Source: Ignavibacteriales bacterium UBA6490 (GTDB taxonomy: Bacteria > Bacteroidota > Ignavibacteria > Ignavibacteriales > Ignavibacteriaceae). From it: DNA of 10,022 nt. Both the position numbers and the translations under genes were made by a program. Shown here in pieces: positions 1-6,657 of this stretch; position 1 is the stretch's first letter; each line of letters begins with the position of its first letter. A model generated the notes under the pieces. That model saw only the letters and a program-made list of their open reading frames with translations. It was not told the DNA's origin and made no database searches. The stretch spans positions 80,536-90,557 of the forward strand of contig DJMM01000008.1 in assembly GCA_002435365.1 (NCBI GenBank), in the 5' to 3' direction.

Positions 1-12
1 AATAGTCCTCAT

Positions 13-58
13 CAATCCCCGAAGCGCAATCAATCAATCAATCAGGCAATCCCCGAAG
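13..58. repeat. 12-bp direct repeats flanking a CAAT microsatellite
   Basis: The 12-mer CAATCCCCGAAG occurs at 13-24 and again at 47-58. Between them, at 27-42, is CAAT repeated four times without interruption. The tract is non-coding and lies beyond the 3' end of the beta-helix gene. A short tandem tract of this kind can vary in length by slippage, but nothing here shows that it has a function. Confidence 0.8.
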
Positions 59-129
59 AGGCGGGTAAGCCGGAAGGCAATTTCAAAGTTCGACGTCTCT
101 GTTTATTGTCGCAACATTTGTGAGCGGGA

Positions 130-196
130 TATGTCATTCTGAGTTCCCCAAGGACGGGTATGACTGTGGGGGCAGCAGGGCACCCAGAATGACATA
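130..196. repeat. Long imperfect inverted repeat (hairpin-forming element)
   Basis: The left arm 130-148 pairs with the right arm 178-196 at 17 of 19 positions. The outer core is ATGTCATTCTG on the left and CAGAATGACAT on the right, and the loop is about 29 nt. It sits 36 bp past the stop codon of the minus-strand beta-helix gene. No T-run follows on that strand, so a classical intrinsic terminator is unlikely. The form (conserved GTCATTCTG ends around a variable centre) suggests a dispersed palindromic element of REP or MITE type. Only one copy is visible, so that is inference. Confidence 0.6.
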
Positions 197-231
197 AATA
201 ACTCTAAAATCCTTAAATCTACAACTGGAAA

Positions 232-2322
232 TTATTTACTCAGCATCATCTTTTTTGCTGCAGTAAAATCATTTACTTTCAATTCGTAAATATACATTCC
301 GCTCGAAAAATCGGATGCATCAAAACTGACTGAATATATGCCAGGTTCCATGTTTGAATTAACAAGCACCGCAATTTCTCTTCCCAGCAGGTCGTATATC
401 TTAAGCGAAACATATCCTGCTTCGGGGATTGAATAAGATATAAGTGTTGCAGGATTGAAGGGATTCGGATAATTCTGCGATAGCTCGTAATCAGCAGGCG
501 GAGTAATTTTTATTCCCCCGGCTATATTGTAGTATTTGTAAGAACCGTTAAAATCAACCTGCTTGATTCTGTAATTATAGGTACCGGCTTTTAATCCTGC
601 ATCTGTAAAAGAATATTCTTTTAATTCTGTAGAATTGTTACTTCCCGGTACAAAGCCGGTTTTCAGCCATCCGCTAAGTTGAGAATATCTTTCTATTTCA
701 AAGCCGTAATTATTTGTCTCCGTTGCAGTTGACCATTTTAGGACAACTGAATTACCACTAACCTGTGCTGAAAGAGATACAAGTTCAACAGGAATCTGAA
801 TATCAGCCTCATCGGCGCCCCTGTAGGGGGTGGTAAGACTTCTCAACTGTCCGTCGATATCCAGCGGAACTTCGGGAATCGGAAATGCGGCAAGGTCATA
901 ATCACCCACTGAACTGTCGGCGAGATGAAGATCGGTGTCGGATACGAAATGTACATTTTTGAAAATGGTACTGTCTTCATGAGGAGAAGCGGCGGTTTTA
1001 TACTGATCTATATCGTTATATACTGCACCGCTCCATGCGGCATTATATGAATTAGCTGCCCCAGAAGCATAATAAACATTGTAACCAATAGTCAGAACAC
1101 CGGCCGGATTTGAAATTGAACCGCCGACATGATAAGCAGCTGCATTTCCGCCGGTTCTTTTATTTACAAATATGTTATTTACAAGGTTAAATACAGCTCC
1201 GCTGCCGGTTGAAGTTTTTACAAATCCTGCAGTGGTAATAGCACCTGTAGAACCGCTGTTATGCAGCCCTCCGATGTAAACAGAATTATAAACAATATTG
1301 GCAGTAAAATCGGCGGAGCCCTGGATTTGAATCCCGTAAACGGTTCCGGCATTATTATTATCGCGGGTGAGAGCAACAAAATTATCAACGATGCTAAGCT
1401 CAGCACCTGCAGGTATTGTTGCTACTATTCCCTTCACGGAAGCGGTTGATGATGTGGAAGCCATCTGGACATCGATTATTTTATTAGCTGCAATCTGGGT
1501 ATGTCCCGATCCTCCTGATGAAGCGACTAAAATTCCTTGTGCCAAAGTGGTATTATAGCCGAACTTCTGCTGAAAAATATTTCCCAGGATTACTGTAGAT
1601 GAGGTATTGCCAATAAGCCAGATTCCCGCATAACCAAAGTCCTCGATAATGTTGAACTGAATAATATTTGCTGTATTCGGAGAACCTGATGTTCCGCTTG
1701 ACCCGATGCAGCTTCTGCTGCCGGAAATCTGGTTATATTCAATAACATTATAAGAATTACCGTTGGGATTAGAAACTGAAGTGCCGAAATACAGCGCCCT
1801 CGGACCTGCCGTATCCTGTGTATATCCTTTAATCCAGACATACTTAACAGTATTATATGAAGCACCGTTTCTTAAATGGATGGCATAGGTAGAAGTACCG
1901 GTGGTACTTAGGTTTTCTACCGAAAGATCAACGTTATTGCCTGTGCCGCCCGGTCTTCCATCAAGAATGACATATTCGCATCCGTCGAAAATTAAGGTGC
2001 TGTTGTTTGACGAATTTGTGGACAGGACCTCACCGCTGTTGCCTGCAGCCGGCCTTATCGTAATTGTTTTTACTGAATCCGTTCCGGATTTAAAACCGAG
2101 GGTTATCGGAAATGTTTCTGCCGAACCTGTATATGCCGTAAGAATTTCAATAACATAGGATGTTGTAAGCGGGGCAGGTACTGCATTATAAGCTTCCGTT
2201 ATACTGCTGTAAGTATTTACTAATGTTCCGCCGCCTTCACGCAGTTCAACAGAACCGGTCTGCGGAAACAATGACGAATTAAAGAAAAAAGCAAGTAGGA
2301 AAAAAAGGTAGAGATTTTTCAT
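232..2322 (-). CDS. Secreted beta-helix protein with T9SS C-terminal sorting domain
   Basis: This 696-residue protein is predicted to be exported and then released or surface-anchored by the type IX secretion system. Residues 1-20 form a signal peptide (Lys3, then a Leu/Phe-rich core). Residues about 110-420 carry irregular short repeats with recurring N-x-(I/V) patterns such as NVIEYNQIS, NIIQFNIIEDF, VILGNIFQQ, ANIVYNSVYI and VNNIFVNKR, as in right-handed parallel beta-helices. Residues 510-611 form a fibronectin-III-like module (PVELVS, TETNNYGFEIER). Residues 612-696 are a complete type A sorting domain, from YELSQNYPNPFNP to KKMMLSK. The start is supported by GGAGGT (2328-2333) five bases upstream and an in-frame TAA 15 bases upstream. 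No catalytic residues can be assigned. Polysaccharide binding or cleavage and adhesion are both possible. The family call is firm; the function is unknown. Confidence 0.9.
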   Translation of the reverse strand: MKNLYLFFLLAFFFNSSLFPQTGSVELREGGGTLVNTYSSITEAYNAVPAPLTTSYVIEILTAYTGSAETFPITLGFKSGTDSVKTITIRPAAGNSGEVLSTNSSNNSTLIFDGCEYVILDGRPGGTGNNVDLSVENLSTTGTSTYAIHLRNGASYNTVKYVWIKGYTQDTAGPRALYFGTSVSNPNGNSYNVIEYNQISGSRSCIGSSGTSGSPNTANIIQFNIIEDFGYAGIWLIGNTSSTVILGNIFQQKFGYNTTLAQGILVASSGGSGHTQIAANKIIDVQMASTSSTASVKGIVATIPAGAELSIVDNFVALTRDNNNAGTVYGIQIQGSADFTANIVYNSVYIGGLHNSGSTGAITTAGFVKTSTGSGAVFNLVNNIFVNKRTGGNAAAYHVGGSISNPAGVLTIGYNVYYASGAANSYNAAWSGAVYNDIDQYKTAASPHEDSTIFKNVHFVSDTDLHLADSSVGDYDLAAFPIPEVPLDIDGQLRSLTTPYRGADEADIQIPVELVSLSAQVSGNSVVLKWSTATETNNYGFEIERYSQLSGWLKTGFVPGSNNSTELKEYSFTDAGLKAGTYNYRIKQVDFNGSYKYYNIAGGIKITPPADYELSQNYPNPFNPATLISYSIPEAGYVSLKIYDLLGREIAVLVNSNMEPGIYSVSFDASDFSSGMYIYELKVNDFTAAKKMMLSK

Positions 2323-2395
2323 GAACGACCTCCGGATTTAATAAAAAAATAACTCTTTCCTGATGATGTTCTGACCTTTGGGGTGAACGGTCTGC

Positions 2396-2425
2396 AGCTG
2401 CAATGGGTATGTCCATACAGCAGCT
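2396..2425. repeat. Hairpin in the leader/promoter region of the beta-helix gene
   Basis: AGCTGC (2396-2401) pairs with GCAGCT (2420-2425). An inner ATGG (2403-2406) pairs with CCAT (2413-2416), giving a two-part stem with a small internal loop. It lies about 75-100 bp upstream of the minus-strand start at 2322, so it could be in the 5' untranslated leader or the promoter. No ligand-binding RNA family is recognised. Confidence 0.35.
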
Positions 2426-2551
2426 TTTGATACAATCTTTTACTTATATACTATGATCAGGGAAATTTCTATTATTAGTCAGGGATAATCAAACATTTTA
2501 AAAATAATATAATTTTTTAGGTTCCAATACGCAAATTCCTAACCTTCAGAA

Positions 2552-2565
2552 TCACAAGGTTGTGA
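2552..2565. promoter_or_regulatory. Short perfect dyad, possible operator
   Basis: TCACAA-GG-TTGTGA is a perfect 6+6 dyad with a 2-bp centre, about 230 bp upstream of the beta-helix gene start. Symmetric sites of this size often bind dimeric regulators, but the distance is large and no second copy was seen. The half-sites resemble CRP half-sites in inverted order, which is not the CRP arrangement. The regulatory role is a guess. Confidence 0.2.
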
Positions 2566-2676
2566 CAGCGGCTAATAACAGTTTTTGCGAATATCCAGAA
2601 TTTCCGGTCTGGTGCAGGGGTAGCTGAATATGATTTAACTGAAAATAGATACCGGACTACCCGCTGTTGGGGTCAT

Positions 2677-2716
2677 CTTCCGTCCTTCTTCCGGGATACT
2701 TCCGTCCTTCTTCCGG
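2677..2716. repeat. Tandem duplication, 22-bp period
   Basis: An identical 18-base block (CTTCCGTCCTTCTTCCGG) occurs at 2677-2694 and 2699-2716, separated by GATA. The blocks are pyrimidine-rich on the plus strand. They lie in the non-coding region between two minus-strand genes and probably arose by local duplication. Confidence 0.85.
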
Positions 2717-2722
2717 CATAAT

Positions 2723-2770
2723 CAGCCAAAATTGGCTGTCTATGGGCCGACTGTGCCGGCTGAAAGCCGG
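2723..2770. repeat. Two adjacent small hairpins
   Basis: CAGCCAA (2723-2729) pairs with TTGGCTG (2732-2738) around an AA centre. Eighteen bases further on, CCGGCT (2756-2761) pairs with AGCCGG (2765-2770) around a GAA loop. Both stems are perfect. They directly follow the 22-bp tandem duplication, so the three may belong to one composite repeat. No T-run follows either stem on the plus strand. Confidence 0.55.
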
Positions 2771-2836
2771 AAAATAGTGGAAAGGAGTGCACAATCAGAA
2801 CAGAATGAGAATCAGGCCGGGCATGAATAAATATGA

Positions 2837-2858
2837 TCCCCCTCAATCCGGAGGGGGA
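2837..2858 (-). terminator. GC-rich hairpin downstream of the small membrane protein gene, possible terminator
   Basis: TCCCCCTC (2837-2844) and GAGGGGGA (2851-2858) form a perfect 8-bp stem around a 6-base loop. It begins 45 bp past the stop codon of the minus-strand gene ending at 2904. Read on the minus strand, the stem is followed by an AT-rich stretch (ATCATATTTATT), not a clean T-run. It could terminate that transcript, or it could be one copy of a dispersed palindromic repeat. Confidence 0.35.
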
Positions 2859-2903
2859 CCCGGGATTAGTTTAATTGCGGGAATTTGTAATTAACGATCT
2901 AAA

Positions 2904-3281
2904 TTATACGCTGTATTCGTAATTTCCCTCAAAATAGGTAAGGAAAAATGCTAAAAAGACAATAATGCCGATTATATAAAGCACAAATATCACAATTGAA
3001 ATAATCATCAGCACCTTCTGTATGAAGAAGAACTTTGATTGTTTTTCAATGGCCTGTTCCAGGGCAAATGATTCGTTTGTGGACAGGTATCCCCTGAAAT
3101 GGCTGGCCGATTCGCGGACCCGGAGCCCTGACATTATATAAGGTATTCCAAAGATTGCACCGATTATAGTCAGGCAGTAGAGTGCACCCGTTATTATATA
3201 GAAAATTCCTACAAAGTTCATATCTCCGATCATTTTACTTATTGTAAAATGAAACATGGTGGAAGGAGTATTATCATTCAT
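2904..3281 (-). CDS. Small two-helix membrane protein, DUF5362-like
   Basis: This 125-residue protein is predicted to sit in the cytoplasmic membrane. A hydrophobic stretch at about 22-52 (FVGIFYIITGALYCLTIIG) and another at about 86-115 (IQKVLMIISIVIFVLYIIG) flank a polar loop at about 53-85 containing SGLRVRESASHFRGYL and ALEQAIEKQSKFF. A polar N-terminus and an acidic, tyrosine-containing tail complete it. The pattern (membrane pair, central SGxRLRxSA-like motif, glutamine-rich helix) resembles the uncharacterised DUF5362 family by memory. No function is known. The start is supported by AGGAA (3287-3291) five bases upstream. It lies 120 bp downstream of pdxB on the same strand, with a possible promoter of its own, so joint transcription is uncertain. 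Confidence 0.8.
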   Translation of the reverse strand: MNDNTPSTMFHFTISKMIGDMNFVGIFYIITGALYCLTIIGAIFGIPYIMSGLRVRESASHFRGYLSTNESFALEQAIEKQSKFFFIQKVLMIISIVIFVLYIIGIIVFLAFFLTYFEGNYEYSV

Positions 3282-3312
3282 TTTAGTTCCTGCATTATTT
3301 GAATTAATAATA

Positions 3313-3341
3313 ATTATAAAAGTTATTTTAAAACTTGCCTA
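3313..3341 (-). promoter_or_regulatory. Candidate promoter for the small membrane protein gene
   Basis: On the minus strand a perfect TATAAT (plus positions 3313-3318) lies 31 bp upstream of the start codon. A weak -35 match, TAGGCA (plus 3336-3341, 4 of 6 to TTGACA), sits 17 bp further upstream. The region is very AT-rich, so a chance match is possible, and promoter consensus differs in the Bacteroidota. Confidence 0.25.
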
Positions 3342-3363
3342 ATTGCAAATGAGCTTTGGAATC

Positions 3364-3393
3364 GATACTGTCTTTACACTTTAACTCAGTATC
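3364..3393 (-). terminator. Hairpin just past the pdxB stop codon, weak terminator candidate
   Basis: GATACTG (3364-3370) and CAGTATC (3387-3393) form a perfect 7-bp stem with a 16-nt loop. It begins 8 bp after the pdxB stop on the minus strand. No T-run follows, so if it acts it may protect the 3' end or need a factor. The position is the main argument. Confidence 0.25.
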
Positions 3394-3401
3394 CTGAAGA
3401 A

Positions 3402-4535
3402 TCACAAACCTCCAAACCTCATTCCTTCAAGGGCTTTAATAACCCGATCATCCTTTTTATCTGCGGTAACCTTAAAGTTGAAAAATTCTCTTCTAAGTCT
3501 GTAATTTTTCCTGAGGGTGTCAAAATACGCAGGTATGTCTTTCTCATCCATACTTAACGCATTTCTTAATTCAGAGTCGTCTTCCCTGATATCATAAACC
3601 TTTTTTATAACTGAGTTAATCTTTTCTTCATCGCTTCCTTTTTTACCGGCAGCAATAATCTGTCCGTTATCTTCAACGGGTTCAATTTTCCATCCAGGGT
3701 CATAACCTGCAAAGCGGCACAGTTCATTATAAATCATCACCGTACCATTTAATTTTCCCTCATATGAGTATCCCGCAATATGCGGAGTCGCGATTTCCGT
3801 AACTGAAAGCAGTTCCCGGTTTAATGCCGGCTCGTTCTCCCAGACATCGAGGATTGCGACAAGGTTTTTCTTTTTAATTGCATCCAGCAATGCATTATTA
3901 TCCGCCACCGGTCCTCTTGAAGTATTGAAGAAAATAGTATTCTCTTTTAAAAGCGACAGGTTCTTTTCGTTGAAAAGATGAAAGGTTTTATAAATTCCGG
4001 ATAAATTCATAGGGACGTGCAGAGTTATAATATCGCAATTCATCAGTTCGAAAAGAGGCAGATATTTGGAAGACCCTGTTTTCTCCGCCAGGGGCGGATC
4101 ATTCAGCAGGACCTCCATACCGGCGCCGGCAGCAATTCTGGCAATTCGTGTTCCAATATTGCCGGCACCTATTACTCCTATTTTTTTGTTTCTGAGCGCT
4201 ATTTTGTATTTGACCGCGATATCAAAAAGTGCAGAGGTTACATACTCGGCAACGGCATCGGAATTGCAACCGGCTGCGGTTGCATATCTGATTTCTTTGC
4301 TGTCAAGATAGGCTGTGTCGATATGATCCCATCCGATAGTAGCGGTGCCTACAAACTTTACCGGTGTGTCTTTAAGAAGCTCTTCGCCCACATTAGTAAT
4401 GGATCTGACGATGAGAGCATCGGCATTCTGCAGGATTTTATTTGAAATTTTCCTGCCGGGATAGAGTTCTACCTCGCCAAATGATGAAAAGGCCTCATTT
4501 GCCAGGGCAATATTTTCATCTGCAATTATTCTCAT
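3402..4535 (-). CDS. pdxB: Erythronate-4-phosphate dehydrogenase
   Basis: PdxB is a cytoplasmic enzyme that oxidises 4-phosphoerythronate to 2-oxo-3-hydroxy-4-phosphobutanoate, the second step of DXP-dependent pyridoxal 5'-phosphate synthesis. The 377 residues match the usual length (E. coli about 378). The N-terminus (MRIIADENIALANEAF) and KFVGTATIGWDHID fit the family. The NAD-binding Rossmann motif is GAGNIG (123-128), followed by the acidic NDPP (145-148). The catalytic trio is Arg207 (NTSRGPV), Glu235 (WENEP) and His252 (TPHIAGYSYEGK), with near-identical spacing to E. coli. Residues about 285-377 form the PdxB-specific C-terminal dimerisation domain, including YDIREDD and LRKNYRLRREF, which separates it from SerA and other 2-hydroxyacid dehydrogenases. 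An in-frame TAA immediately precedes the ATG, fixing the start. The ribosome site is weak (AAAAGG, about 9 bases upstream). No other pdx gene is in view. Confidence 0.96.
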   Translation of the reverse strand: MRIIADENIALANEAFSSFGEVELYPGRKISNKILQNADALIVRSITNVGEELLKDTPVKFVGTATIGWDHIDTAYLDSKEIRYATAAGCNSDAVAEYVTSALFDIAVKYKIALRNKKIGVIGAGNIGTRIARIAAGAGMEVLLNDPPLAEKTGSSKYLPLFELMNCDIITLHVPMNLSGIYKTFHLFNEKNLSLLKENTIFFNTSRGPVADNNALLDAIKKKNLVAILDVWENEPALNRELLSVTEIATPHIAGYSYEGKLNGTVMIYNELCRFAGYDPGWKIEPVEDNGQIIAAGKKGSDEEKINSVIKKVYDIREDDSELRNALSMDEKDIPAYFDTLRKNYRLRREFFNFKVTADKKDDRVIKALEGMRFGGL

Positions 4536-4636
4536 TTAACTAAACCTTTTATTCTGCACAAGTGGAAATCTTAAAAAAATGAATTGTTTTTTCAAGTAAT
4601 TAAAATATATTGCAAAATCAAATTTTTAAAATTTAA

Positions 4637-4656
4637 GTTTACTAAAATATGTAAAC
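4637..4656. promoter_or_regulatory. Perfect dyad in the pdxB-mgtE divergent spacer, possible operator
   Basis: GTTTAC (4637-4642) and GTAAAC (4651-4656) are perfect inverted half-sites with an 8-bp AT-only centre. The site is 46 bp upstream of the mgtE start and about 100 bp upstream of the pdxB start, within the 167-bp spacer that must hold both promoters. The spacer is otherwise AT-rich and featureless. The mgtE leader is too short to hold an M-box magnesium riboswitch, so protein-mediated control is more likely if there is any. The dyad is visible; its function is inference. Confidence 0.35.
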
Positions 4657-4702
4657 CTTACCAAAATAACTTTTTCTATCACTTAGAATAAGCGGAGGCT
4701 GA

Positions 4703-6082
4703 ATGCTAAGCCAGTTGCTGCAACCAGAAATCAAATCGCTCATTGACGAGCGTAAACTTAGCACATTAAAAGAAATTTTAAGTGATTGGACACCTCCCGA
4801 TATCGCCGGATTACTAAGCGAGCTTAACGATAATGAACAGGTAATAATATTCAGACTTCTGCCGTTCGATCTTGCCACCGATACCTTCGAGTATCTGGAC
4901 CTGGATTCCCAGATGGCTCTTCTTAAAGCAATGGGGAATGAAGAAGTTGCCTCTATTCTGAATGAAATGTCGCCTGATGATCGTACTGCTTTGCTTGAAG
5001 AACTTCCCGGAGCTGCAGCCAGACAGCTGATCTCACTTCTTTCTGCCGAAGAAAGAAGGGTGGCGTTAACATTGCTGGGATACCCTGAAAACAGTGTCGG
5101 ACGTCTGATGACCCCGAGCTATATTGCCGTGAAGCCGGAGTGGACAATCAGTCATACTCTTGATATCGTAAGGGAAAAGGGTAGAGAAAGCGAAACCCTG
5201 AACGTTTTATATGTTGTCGACGACAGGGGTAAGCTTGTGGATGATGTTAAAATAAGGGATATACTCCTGGCCCCGCTGGAGAGCACAATATCCGACCTGA
5301 TGGATGAAAATTTTATTGTCCTTAACGTGAATGATGATCAGGAAATTGCAGTTGATATATTTAAAAGGTATGACCGCCTTGCTCTTCCCGTTGTTGATCA
5401 TACAGGCTTATTAATAGGAATTGTAACTGTTGACGACGTATTGGATGTGGCGGAAGAAGAAGCAACCGAGGATATTCAAAAACTGGCAGCGGTCCAGGCA
5501 CTGGAAGAACCGTATTCCACTGTACCTTTAATGACCATGATCAGGAAGCGTGCTTTCTGGCTCGGCATTCTTTTTATCGGGGAAATGTTCACAACTACTG
5601 CTATGGCATTTTACGAGGATGAAATTAGCCGCGCAATAATTCTTACTCTTTTTATTCCTCTTATTATCTCCAGCGGAGGAAATTCGGGTTCGCAGGCAGC
5701 CACCCTGGTTATACGTGCCCTTTCACTTGGTGAAGTTACATTAAAAGACTGGTGGTTTGTGATGCGCCGGGAAATATTATCTGGACTGGCGCTTGGCGGA
5801 ATTCTTGCTGCTATAGGTTTGCTAAGAATATACGTTTGGGGACTGGCCGGATATGATTACGGCACTCATTGGCTGCTGCTCGGTTTAACAGTTGGAATTA
5901 GTTTAATAGGTGTTGTTCTTTGGGGAACGCTTTCCGGTTCTATGCTTCCGTTTATACTGAAAAAAATAGGTCTTGATCCAGCAACTTCATCTGCCCCGCT
6001 GGTTGCCACTATGGTTGATGTTATAGGGCTTGTAATTTATTTCTCTGTTGCTCTTATATTATTAAGAGGTACACTGCTGTAA
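4703..6082 (+). CDS. mgtE: Magnesium channel/transporter MgtE
   Basis: MgtE is a homodimeric inner-membrane Mg2+ channel that closes when its cytoplasmic domains bind Mg2+. The 459 residues match the family (Thermus protein about 450). Residues about 1-130 form the helical N domain, ending in the hallmark GYPENSVGRLMTPSYIAV (126-143). Two CBS domains span about 138-200 and 201-260 (LPVVDHTGLLIGIVTVDDVLDV), followed by the acidic plug-helix region. Five membrane helices follow from about 284. The signature PLIISSGGNSGSQAATLVIR (319-338) and the last helices with DPATSSAPLVATMVDVIG (425-442) are intact. Asp439 corresponds to the pore Mg2+ ligand of Thermus MgtE (Asp432, by recall). TGA lies in frame directly before the ATG, and GGAGG (4694-4698) is four bases upstream, so the start is secure. 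It is divergent from pdxB and appears monocistronic. Confidence 0.97.
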   Translation: MLSQLLQPEIKSLIDERKLSTLKEILSDWTPPDIAGLLSELNDNEQVIIFRLLPFDLATDTFEYLDLDSQMALLKAMGNEEVASILNEMSPDDRTALLEELPGAAARQLISLLSAEERRVALTLLGYPENSVGRLMTPSYIAVKPEWTISHTLDIVREKGRESETLNVLYVVDDRGKLVDDVKIRDILLAPLESTISDLMDENFIVLNVNDDQEIAVDIFKRYDRLALPVVDHTGLLIGIVTVDDVLDVAEEEATEDIQKLAAVQALEEPYSTVPLMTMIRKRAFWLGILFIGEMFTTTAMAFYEDEISRAIILTLFIPLIISSGGNSGSQAATLVIRALSLGEVTLKDWWFVMRREILSGLALGGILAAIGLLRIYVWGLAGYDYGTHWLLLGLTVGISLIGVVLWGTLSGSMLPFILKKIGLDPATSSAPLVATMVDVIGLVIYFSVALILLRGTLL

Positions 6083-6657
6083 GTTTTAGAAATTAAAATC
6101 GGGAACAATTTTCAGGGTAATTTAAATTTGTCTCTCAACAAATGCACATAAATGCGTAATTGTCGAATATAAAAGATTTATATTCAGCAACGAAGCTTTC
6201 CTTTCTGGTAATATAAATTATCAAACTAAAGAAATTTTTTATTCAAATATCTTATCCATTTGAAATCAGAAGTTAAATACTGTTTTTACCTCTACTGTTC
6301 TGGCACTTAAAATGAAGATATCGGTACTCAATTAGTAAGTAAGAAAGAATTTTCATACTGATTTTCATGAGTTATTTCCTGGAAGTTTACGGCTAAACCT
6401 GATTCTCTGTTAAAAACGTTAGTAAGAATTTTAATGATTTCAAGGCAGGAGATTGAAATCTTTACTGTGAAAACCAAAGAAATTCTCGCCCAAAAGTATA
6501 TACTATATTTATGAATTCTTTAAGTTTGTATTACCGGCAGGTATTTCTGATTGACGGTAAAGAATCAGGTACGCCAACCTGGTAGAAAATCAAGGTCTCA
6601 CTGCTGGTGTAAAAAACAAAGGCTAAAATTCTTATTAATAATCAATAGTAGGACAAA
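6083..6657. other. AT-rich intergenic region, no gene seen
   Basis: These 575 bp lie between the ends of mgtE and the start of the C25 protease gene. Only very short reading frames occur, the longest I followed by eye being 26 codons at 6434-6514 with no good ribosome site. The region holds one strong AT-rich hairpin (6165-6185), a weak 7-bp inverted repeat (6242-6248 with 6258-6264) and a 5-bp GC-containing stem (6566-6570 with 6577-6581). It must contain the protease promoter, but I cannot place one with confidence. No tRNA or recognised riboswitch was seen. Confidence 0.7.
6165..6185 (+). terminator. AT-rich 9-bp hairpin downstream of mgtE
   Basis: GAATATAAA (6165-6173) and TTTATATTC (6177-6185) form a perfect 9-bp stem with a 3-base loop (AGA). 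It starts 83 bp past the mgtE stop codon. It has little GC and no T-run directly after it, so it is not a textbook terminator. It may define the mgtE 3' end or may be a protein-binding dyad. Confidence 0.35.

Larger units (their letters stand above)
2323..2903. other. Repeat-rich intergenic region, no gene seen
   Basis: These 581 bp separate two co-oriented minus-strand genes. I find no plausible reading frame on either strand. The part nearest 2323 must hold the promoter and leader of the beta-helix gene, but no clear promoter hexamers stand out. The rest holds a hairpin (2396-2425), a short dyad (2552-2565), a 22-bp-period tandem duplication (2677-2716), two adjacent small hairpins (2723-2770) and a GC-rich hairpin (2837-2858). 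These are described separately. Confidence 0.75.

Noticed and set aside
13..196. CRISPR-like repeats in the left-end non-coding region
   Set aside because: The repeats are too short, too close and only two in number, with a microsatellite in place of unique spacers; no cas gene is present.
1218..2158. Several open frames of 62-91 codons overlapping the beta-helix gene on both strands
   Set aside because: They are shadows of the 696-residue gene, which has a ribosome site, signal peptide and recognisable domains. The overlapping frames have low-complexity or unnatural composition and no family resemblance.
2552..2565. CRP/FNR-type binding site
   Set aside because: The half-sites are in the wrong order and spacing for CRP (TGTGA-N6-TCACA), so I keep it only as an unassigned dyad.
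4017..4445. 142-codon open frame on the plus strand inside pdxB
   Set aside because: It is antisense to a clear full-length PdxB. Its translation is rich in Cys, Ser and Gly and resembles no family; the frame is open by chance.
3402..6082. Functional operon linking pdxB and mgtE
   Set aside because: The two genes are divergent, with separate ribosome sites, and no known biochemical link explains the pairing; adjacency alone is not evidence.
6434..6514. 26-codon frame starting at an ATG in the gap before the protease gene
   Set aside because: No convincing ribosome site, no family resemblance and no conservation evidence; a frame this short is expected by chance.
6566..6581. Possible riboswitch core in the protease leader (CAGGT...ACCTG stem)
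   Set aside because: The stem is only 5 bp, and I see none of the conserved core sequences of cyclic-di-GMP, cobalamin, TPP or magnesium riboswitches nearby.
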